Source: Methylobacterium amylolyticum (lineage in GTDB: Bacteria; Pseudomonadota; Alphaproteobacteria; Rhizobiales; Beijerinckiaceae). From it: a DNA stretch of 64,000 nt. Positions 58,334 to 64,000 of the stretch are shown piece by piece (the stretch's first letter is position 1; each line of letters starts with the position of its first letter). The stretch is taken from assembly GCF_030700245.1 (NCBI RefSeq), contig NZ_JAUYZI010000010.1, positions 81,106 to 145,105 on the forward strand. The letters run 5' to 3'. The notes under the pieces were generated by a model. The model made no database searches. It was not told the DNA's origin and saw only the letters and a program-made list of their open reading frames with translations. The translations under genes were made by a program, and so were the position numbers.

Positions 58334-60013
58334 TCACTTCACCACCTCGACATCCATCGCCAGCGTGTACTGGTCGATCCGCGGCCGGTAGCGCAGGCCC
58401 TTGGCGGTGGCCCAGGTCGACACCTCGAAGTGCAGCGGGATCAGGGGGTAGTCCTGCATCGCCAGCGCCGAGGCCTGCCGCAGCAGGGCTTCGCGCTTCT
58501 GCGCGTCGAAGGTGCCCATCGCCTCGATCGTCAGCCGGTCGACCTCCCGGTTGCAGTAGCGCCCGCGGTTGGTGAAGCCGCGGCCCGTGGCCGGGTCGAA
58601 GCAGAGCAGCAGCGAGTTCAGGGAGTTCGACAGCTCCCCCGAATCCGCCCCCCAGCCGGCGAGGTAGGCCGAGAAGGCGAAGGCGTTGCGGCGGGTGAAG
58701 AAGGTCGAGGCGGTGGCGGCGTCGATCCCCGTCTTCACGCCGATCCGGGTCCACATCTGCGCCACCACCTGCGCGATCTTCTCGTCGTTGACGTAGCGGT
58801 CGTTGGGGGTGCCGAGCGTGATCTCGAAGCCGTTCGGGTAGCCCGCCTGCGCGAGAAGCTCCTTGGCGGCCTTCGGGTCGTAGGGGACGACCGGGAAGCC
58901 CTGGGTGGTGCCCGACAGGGGGAAGGGCAGCAGCTCGCCCGCGGCCTGGGCGACGCCGCCCATCACCCGCTCGACGATCGCCTTGCGGTCGATCGCCTTG
59001 GACAGGGCCTCGCGCACGCGCACGTCGCGCAGGGGGTTGGCCGGCAGCGGCTTCCCGTCGGCGCCGCGGATCGTCGGCGTCTTCCAGTCCGGCCCGTCGA
59101 ACTGGTCGAGATGGATGTAGATGATCCGGTTCGACAGCCCCTTGGCGACGGAGAAGCCCGCCCCCTCGATCCGCGGCAGGTCCTGGATCGCCGGGCTCTC
59201 GATCAGGTCGACGTCGCCCGCGAGCAGCGCGGCCACCCGCGGCCCGGTCGAGGGGATCGGCTTCATCGTCACGGTGTCGAAGGTGGCCGGCCTGCCCCAG
59301 TAGGCCGGGTTCTTGGTCAGCACCACCTGCGTGCCGCGCACGTACTCCTTCAGCGCGTAGGGGCCGGTGCCGACCGCGACCTTCGGGTTCGCGAAATCGG
59401 TGGATTTCGGCGGGGTGCCCATGCCGGAGCAGCCCCCTTGCGCGAACGTCACCGCGCCGGGCGCCCCCGACGCCTTGGCGCTGAGGAGGCCGATCGCCGT
59501 CAGGTTGTTGGGCAGGAGCGGCAGCGGCCGGTCGGTCTTGATCACCACGGTGAGCGGGTCGGGCGCCTCGACGGCCGTGAACGGCTTGACGAAGGTGGCG
59601 AAGGAGGAGGGCGAGTTCTCCACCAGCGGCACCCGGCAGAAGGTGTAGATCACGTCGTTGGCCGTGAACGGGCTGCCGTCGGAGAACCGGACGTCCGGCC
59701 GCAGCTTGAACTCCCAGGTCCTGTCGTCCCGGGCCGTCCACGAGAGGGCGAGCGCCGGAATCAGCTTCATCTCGGGATCGTTGTCGATCAGCCCCTCGAA
59801 GATGTGGCGGCGCAGGGCGTTGTTGGGGCCGAGATTGTGGAAGTGCGGGTCGACCGAGGTCGGCTCGGCCGAGAGCCCCATCCGCAGGTCGCGGGCCTGC
59901 GCCGACCCGGCGCCGAGGGCGAGGAGGCAGGCCAGGGCCGCCGGACCCGCGGATCGCCGGATTCCCGCCCGCCGAACCGGGGTCGAGGTCGGCGGGGAGC
60001 ACGCGAGCGTCAT
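58334..60013 (-). CDS. dppA: periplasmic peptide-binding protein (family 5)
   Basis: 559 residues. A signal peptide with an Arg-rich start (VRRAGIRRSAGPAALACLLA, cleavage near GSAQA-RDL) is present. Family 5 motifs follow: LRMGLSAEPTSVDPHFHNLG, HIFEGLIDNDPEMKLIPALA, TWEFKLRPDVRFSDGSPFTA and NDVIYTF. It captures peptides in the periplasm for DppBC. ATG 60013 is chosen as the nearest start that keeps the signal peptide. It is the first gene of the operon; a family A repeat follows it. Confidence 0.92.
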   Translation of the reverse strand: MTLACSPPTSTPVRRAGIRRSAGPAALACLLALGAGSAQARDLRMGLSAEPTSVDPHFHNLGPNNALRRHIFEGLIDNDPEMKLIPALALSWTARDDRTWEFKLRPDVRFSDGSPFTANDVIYTFCRVPLVENSPSSFATFVKPFTAVEAPDPLTVVIKTDRPLPLLPNNLTAIGLLSAKASGAPGAVTFAQGGCSGMGTPPKSTDFANPKVAVGTGPYALKEYVRGTQVVLTKNPAYWGRPATFDTVTMKPIPSTGPRVAALLAGDVDLIESPAIQDLPRIEGAGFSVAKGLSNRIIYIHLDQFDGPDWKTPTIRGADGKPLPANPLRDVRVREALSKAIDRKAIVERVMGGVAQAAGELLPFPLSGTTQGFPVVPYDPKAAKELLAQAGYPNGFEITLGTPNDRYVNDEKIAQVVAQMWTRIGVKTGIDAATASTFFTRRNAFAFSAYLAGWGADSGELSNSLNSLLLCFDPATGRGFTNRGRYCNREVDRLTIEAMGTFDAQKREALLRQASALAMQDYPLIPLHFEVSTWATAKGLRYRPRIDQYTLAMDVEVVK

Positions 60014-60184
60014 GCGGGGGTCCGTGAGCGGGTTACGCGACAGGGCGGGCGGCGCGCGGCGCGGAGGGTCGCCCATCGGCGGCCCAAGCGTCAATCGTGC
60101 CAGAGGGGGCTTCCGTGCGCTTCCGCGGGGCTTGCGCGAGCGCCTTCGGGCGGGACATCGCCCGGCCGGGATGGAGCGGGGTCC

Positions 60185-60496
60185 TCAGAAGCCCGGCCGC
60201 GCCCCGGGGACCGTGCCGCCGTAGCCCCAGCCGGTCAGCGGTGGGGCCGGAAGCCGCTCGCGGGTGGCGGGCGGCAGGTCGCTCACCGCCGGGCGCGCGA
60301 ACGCCCAGGCCGGCCACAGGACCAGCCGGTCGTGCGCGGCCATGCGCGCCAGCACCCGGTCCGAATCCGCTTGCGCCGGACCGCGCCGGGGCCGGGCCTC
60401 GGCGGGCGCGGCCGCCAGCACCGTCGCCAGTCCTGCCGCCAGCCCCGCCGCGTAGCCGAGGGCGGCGCCCGCCCGCACGGGTGCGCGCCCGCTCAC
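60185..60496 (-). CDS. secreted hypothetical protein coupled to L,D-transpeptidase
   Basis: 103 residues with a hydrophobic leader (VRAGAALGYAAGLAAGLATV then LAAAPAEARP) that fits a signal peptide. The mature part (SDRVLARMAAHDRLVLWPAW, LPAPPLTGWGYGGTVPGARP) is Pro- and Gly-rich. GTG 60496 overlaps the transpeptidase stop as GTGA, so it is coupled and may act at the same cell-wall site. No family recognised. Confidence 0.6.
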   Translation of the reverse strand: MSGRAPVRAGAALGYAAGLAAGLATVLAAAPAEARPRRGPAQADSDRVLARMAAHDRLVLWPAWAFARPAVSDLPPATRERLPAPPLTGWGYGGTVPGARPGF

Positions 60497-61128
60497 CAGC
60501 CGCCGTCGTAGGCCGGGCCGTACCCCGATCCGTAGCCGTAGCCCGAGCCGTACCCGTAGGCCGGCGCGTAGGCGGGGCGCCCGGCCGGGAGGTAGGTGAC
60601 CGCCCGCGCCCCCGTCTGGTCGTCGTCGAAGTCGTAGGCGTTGCCGCGGCGCCGGGCGCTCCGGACCGCGCGGCCGGCATCGGCCACCGCGGCGCCCTCG
60701 CCCTCGATGCGGATCCGGGTGTTGCCCATCCCCTGCGCCTTCACGAGGCCGAATAGGGTCGCGGCGTTGCGCACCGAGAGCCGGACGCAGCCGTGCGAGG
60801 CGGCCCGGCCCAGGGCCCGCGTGTGGTTGGTGCCGTGGATGGCGTGGCCCTGCCCGGTGAAGAACAGCGCGAACGGCATCGGCGCGTCGTCCCACTCCTT
60901 CGAGAAGTGGGTGCGCTCCATCCGGAACGGGCGGTAGGCGCCCGAGGGCGTGTCGTAGCGCGGCACCCCGGTCGAGACCGGCCAGGAGTAGCGCGGCACG
61001 CCGTCGACCGCGACCTGCATCCGCTGCGCGTCCTTGTCGATGGTGATGGCCACGTCGGCCCGCGCCGCCCCCGGCCCGGCGGCCGCGAGCAGGAGGGCCG
61101 ACAGCAGCGTGGCGAGACCGGTACGCAT
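60493..61128 (-). CDS. L,D-transpeptidase (YkuD domain)
   Basis: 211 residues. A signal peptide MRTGLATLLSALLLAAAGPG is followed by a YkuD catalytic domain. The motif HGTNHTRALGRAASHGCVRL (98-117) contains the catalytic Cys114 and His112. It forms 3-3 cross-links in peptidoglycan or anchors lipoprotein in the periplasm. The C-terminal tail is a Gly/Tyr-rich repeat (AYGYGSGYGYGSGYGPAYDG). ATG 61128 is used. It is divergent from argE. Confidence 0.9.
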   Translation of the reverse strand: MRTGLATLLSALLLAAAGPGAARADVAITIDKDAQRMQVAVDGVPRYSWPVSTGVPRYDTPSGAYRPFRMERTHFSKEWDDAPMPFALFFTGQGHAIHGTNHTRALGRAASHGCVRLSVRNAATLFGLVKAQGMGNTRIRIEGEGAAVADAGRAVRSARRRGNAYDFDDDQTGARAVTYLPAGRPAYAPAYGYGSGYGYGSGYGPAYDGGW

Positions 61129-61283
61129 GACGATCCTCCTCGGGCCGGGGCCCCGGCGGGAAACGGCCGAGAAGCGGCCGCGAAACGGCGAAGCCTGTGA
61201 TCACGGCTACGCCGCGGCGCGCCCGCGGTTCCCGGATCGGGTAGTAAGACTCCCGTGAACCCTCCGATCGGATCCCAGCCCCG

Positions 61284-62453
61284 ATGGACGCCATGACCCG
61301 AGACGCGGACGCCGCCGCGCTCCTCGCCCGCCTCGTCGCCTTCGACACGGTGAGCGCCCGCTCCAACCTGCCCCTGGTCGACTGGGTCGAGGCCTACGCG
61401 CAGCGTCACGGCGCCGCGGTGGAGCGCGTGGCCGACGCGACCGGGGCGAAGGCCGCCCTGTGGATCACCCTCGGCCCCGCCGACCGTCCGGGCTACGTGC
61501 TCTCGGGCCACAGCGACGTGGTGCCCACCGACGGCCAGCCCTGGACCTCGGACCCGTTCGTCCTGCGCGAGGAGGCGGGCCGGCTCTACGGCCGCGGCAC
61601 CTCCGACATGAAGGGGTTCCTGGCCGTCTGCCTCGCGCTTCTGCCGGAGATGGCGGCGGCGGACCTCGCCACGCCCCTTCACGTCGCCGTCTCCTACGAC
61701 GAGGAGGTCGGCTGCCTCGGGGTACGGCCGCTGCTCGCGCGGATGCGGGAGCGCTTCCCCGCGCCGCTCGGCTGCTTCGTCGGCGAGCCGACGGGGATGG
61801 CGGTGGTGGTCGGCCACAAGGGCAAGGCGGCGTTCCAACTGACCTTCCGGGGCAAGGCGTGCCACTCGGCGCTGGCGCCGCAGGGGGTCAACGCCGTGGA
61901 GTACGCCGCCCGGTTCATCGACCACGTCCGCCTGCTCGGCGAGCGGCTGGCGGGGGAGGGGGCCCGCGACGGCCTCTACGACGTGCCCCACACCACCGCC
62001 CTGTCGAGCGTGGTGCACGGCGGCTCGGCCCTCAACATCGTGCCCGATGCCTGCGCGGTGGCGTTCGAGGTCCGGGCGATCGGCGCCGACGATGCCGGGG
62101 CGCTGGCGGCGGAGGCGGTCCGGTTCGCCACGGACACGCTCGCCCCGCTGATGCGGGCGGGGGACCCGGCCTGCGGCGTCACGGTGGAGCCGCTGATCGA
62201 CTATCCCGGCCTCGACACCGACCCGGAGGCGGAGCTCGTGACGCTGGCCAAGCGGCTGGCCGGCCGCAACGACCACGCGAAGGTCTCCTACGGCACCGAG
62301 GGCGGCCTGTTCGACGCCGCCGGCGTGCCGAGCGTGGTGATCGGCCCGGGCTCGATCGCCCGGGCGCACCGGGCCGACGAGTACGTGACCCGGGCCGAAC
62401 TCGACGCCTGCGCCGCCTTCGTGCGCCGGCTGATCGCGGAATGCCGGGGGTGA
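61284..62453 (+). CDS. argE: acetylornithine deacetylase
   Basis: 389 residues, M20-type zinc hydrolase of arginine synthesis. Metal and catalytic residues appear in LSGHSDVVPTDGQPW, GRGTSDMKGF, SYDEEVGCLG (EE pair) and VGEPTGM. The dimerisation domain includes KGKAAFQLTFRGKACHSALA. It removes acetate from N-acetylornithine in the cytosol. ATG 61284 is used, and a nearby ATG at 61293 is possible. A succinyl-diaminopimelate desuccinylase-like role is the alternative, but the GRGTSDMKGFLA start favours ArgE. Confidence 0.9.
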   Translation: MDAMTRDADAAALLARLVAFDTVSARSNLPLVDWVEAYAQRHGAAVERVADATGAKAALWITLGPADRPGYVLSGHSDVVPTDGQPWTSDPFVLREEAGRLYGRGTSDMKGFLAVCLALLPEMAAADLATPLHVAVSYDEEVGCLGVRPLLARMRERFPAPLGCFVGEPTGMAVVVGHKGKAAFQLTFRGKACHSALAPQGVNAVEYAARFIDHVRLLGERLAGEGARDGLYDVPHTTALSSVVHGGSALNIVPDACAVAFEVRAIGADDAGALAAEAVRFATDTLAPLMRAGDPACGVTVEPLIDYPGLDTDPEAELVTLAKRLAGRNDHAKVSYGTEGGLFDAAGVPSVVIGPGSIARAHRADEYVTRAELDACAAFVRRLIAECRG

Positions 62454-62458
62454 AACAT

Positions 62459-62571
62459 TCGGATTCCCAAAGGGATGGATCCCTTTGGTGGGGTGTCGGG
62501 GCAAGGCCCTGACGGATCGCAGGGCTCCGCCCTGCACCGGCGAAAGGGCGCAGCCCCAGCCCTTTCAAGGT
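62459..62571. repeat. palindromic intergenic repeat, family B copy 5
   Basis: Begins TTCGGATTCCCAAAGGG with CCCAAAGGGATGGATCCCTTTGG, then GGGGCAAGGCCCTGACG, GCAGGGCTCCGCCCTGC and GCGAAAGGGCGCAGCC. It lies between argE and the transposase gene. Confidence 0.85.
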
Positions 62572-62597
62572 GTTTGCGCTGGCCCCAAGTCCTTGCG

Positions 62598-64000
62598 ATG
62601 ACGGGCACATCGGACGGATTGGGGCCACTCTGGGGCGCTGTTCTGGAGCGGTTCGAGCAGCAGGCGCCGGCCAGCGTGATGGCGCGCACGCTGCTGGAAC
62701 AGGCGTTTCCGGCGCCCTGGCTCGACGCGGTGTTCGCGCAGCATCGCGGCCGCCAGTACGAGCGCACCTTGCTGTTCTCGACGGTGGTCGAGCTGATGAT
62801 GCGTGTGGCGGTGGGGTTGCAGCCTTCGCTGCACGCGGCAGCCCGGCAGGCGGAGCCTCTGCCGGTGTCGCTGACGGCGCTGTACGACAAGCTCAAGCGC
62901 ACCGATCCGGACCTGCTGGGGGCGCTGGTGCGCGCGAGCGCCGAGCGGCTCGGCCCGGTGCTGCCGGCGCTGGGTCCGAGCCCGGTGCGGCTGCCGGGCT
63001 ACGCGATCCGGATCCTCGACGGCAACCACCTGCCGGCCAGCCAGAAGCGCCTGAAGGCCCTGCGCGGCGTGCGCGGGGCGGCCCTGCCCGGGCTGGCGAT
63101 GGTGGTCTACGATCCCGACAGCGGCCTGGTGACCGATCTGGTGGCGGGCGAGGACGCCTACCAGCACGAGCGTGCCCTGGCCGCCCCCCTGCTGGAACGG
63201 GCCGGTCCGGGACAGGTCTGGATCGGCGACCGCCACTTCTGCCCCGGCGCGCTGCTGCGCGGCTGGGCGGCGGCCGGGGCCAGCTTCGTGGTGCGCGAGC
63301 ACGCCAACCATCCCCGCCTGCGGGATGCGGGAGACTGGCACGCGGCGGGCCGGACCGAGACGGGCCGCCTGCGCGAGCAGACGATCACGCTCGATCCACC
63401 CCAGGAGCATCCACCCCAGGAGCCTCCGCCCCAGGAGCATCTACCCCAGGAGCCGTCGGGCCCGGAGCAGGCCGTCCCGTGGCGGCGCATCGAACTGACC
63501 CTGGCGCAGCCGACCCAGGCGGGCGACCGGGTGCTGCGGCTGTGGAGCAACCTGCCGGCCACGGTGACGGCCGCGCAGATCGCGCAGGCCTACCGGGACC
63601 GCTGGCGCATCGAGGGCATGTTCCAGCGTCTGGAGGGCGTGTTGCGCAGCGAGATCCCGAGCCTCGGTCATCCGCGCGCGGCGCTTCTCGGCTTCAGCGT
63701 GGCGCTGCTGGCCTACAACGTGCTGGCGCTGATCGAGCGCTGCGTGGAGCGCGCGCACGCCCCGGACGCGGGGGCCGCGCCGAAGGTGTCGCTGTATCAC
63801 CTCGTGCTGCAGATCCGCAGCGGCTACGATGGCCTGTGCATCGCCCTGCCGCCCGAGCACTGGGCGGCCTGCGGCCCGATCGACCCGCCAGCCCTGGCCG
63901 CGCGCCTGCTGAGCTTGGCCCGCCGCATCGACCCCGCACGCGTCAGAGCCGGCCGCCGAAAACCCAAGGATCGAACGGCAAAGTCCGGGCCCACCAGCGG
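62598..64000 (+). mobile_element. IS4-family transposase (C-terminus off window)
   Basis: Starts at ATG 62598 and runs 467 codons with no stop to the window edge. The DDE triad can be placed: D141 in RILDGNHLPASQKR, D211 in WIGDRHFCPG and E339 in QAYRDRWRIEGMFQRLEG (YxxRWxIE, the IS4 Y-2-R-3-E form). Between the second D and E lies a low-complexity PPQE array (residues 267-286) encoded by four 15-bp units. Left terminal repeats are not obvious in 62572-62597. The right end is outside the window. Confidence 0.85.
63396..63455 (+). repeat. 15-bp tandem repeat inside the transposase
   Basis: Four units: CCACCCCAGGAGCAT, CCACCCCAGGAGCCT, CCGCCCCAGGAGCAT and CTACCCCAGGAGCCG. They encode PPQEH/PPQEP steps in a loop between conserved catalytic blocks, and the unit length keeps the frame. 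Confidence 0.9.

Overview
The window is very GC-rich DNA from an alphaproteobacterium, most likely a Methylobacterium-type organism. The evidence is a formaldehyde-activating-enzyme (Fae) paralogue, which belongs to methylotrophic C1 metabolism; a class I lysyl-tRNA synthetase; GTTC-N7-GTTC type SOS boxes; an imuA-imuB-dnaE2 mutagenesis cassette; and many copies of palindromic intergenic elements. The genus is an inference from gene content and base composition, not from a search.

Layout. 0-11.5 kb: a DUF5872-type protein cut by the edge, argC, a quinone oxidoreductase, nicotinamidase, a small hydrophilic protein, dinB behind an SOS box, the coupled pabB-pabA-pabC-DoxX operon (folate pathway), rimO, and a periplasmic solute-binding protein. 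11.5-16.5 kb: a membrane glycosyltransferase with a GspE/MshE-like N-terminus, mazG, and class I lysS. 16.6-24.8 kb: a cluster of two transglutaminase-fold proteins (one fused to DUF2126), a circularly permuted ATP-grasp/alpha-E fusion and a divergent zinc metallopeptidase, which is a widespread but poorly understood peptide-modification system. 24.9-29.6 kb: a methyltransferase of atypical composition, the divergent mntR/mntH pair with a palindromic operator, and an AT-rich orphan gene ending in a HEPN-type R-x4-H motif. 29.6-37.4 kb: a benzoylformate-decarboxylase-like enzyme and its LysR neighbour, an HDAC-family deacetylase, and a coupled CoA-transferase/HMG-CoA-lyase pair. 37.5-46.1 kb: the Fae paralogue, a Uma2 nuclease, small hypotheticals, and dnaE2-imuB-imuA behind a second SOS box. 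46.2-54 kb: an outer-membrane barrel protein, a hybrid PAS histidine kinase followed by an HWE-type kinase, and a Phd/VapC-type toxin-antitoxin pair. 54-60 kb: a complete dipeptide ABC transporter operon (dppABCDF order on the minus strand). 60.2-64 kb: an L,D-transpeptidase pair, argE, and an IS4-family transposase cut by the window edge.

How the genes work together. The pab genes supply 4-aminobenzoate. imuA/imuB/dnaE2 and dinB form an SOS translesion set, and both loci carry perfect alphaproteobacterial LexA-type boxes. mntR should repress mntH through the palindrome between them. The dpp genes form one transporter. Gene junctions are very often GTGA or ATGA overlaps, which points to translational coupling.

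The most unusual features are: (i) at least five families of long palindromic intergenic repeats, one copy of which has entered pabC in frame and another has taken over the start region of dppB; (ii) the AT-rich HEPN-like orphan; (iii) a Fae paralogue that seems to lack the active-site histidine; (iv) a mosaic reading frame (aconitase-like start, 12-bp repeats, palindromic element) whose stop overlaps the start of the CoA-transferase; and (v) the ATP-grasp/transglutaminase cluster, with a 14-bp start-codon repeat at one gene junction. I found no tRNA, rRNA or CRISPR array. No computation was run; all family names come from recognising the translated sequences.
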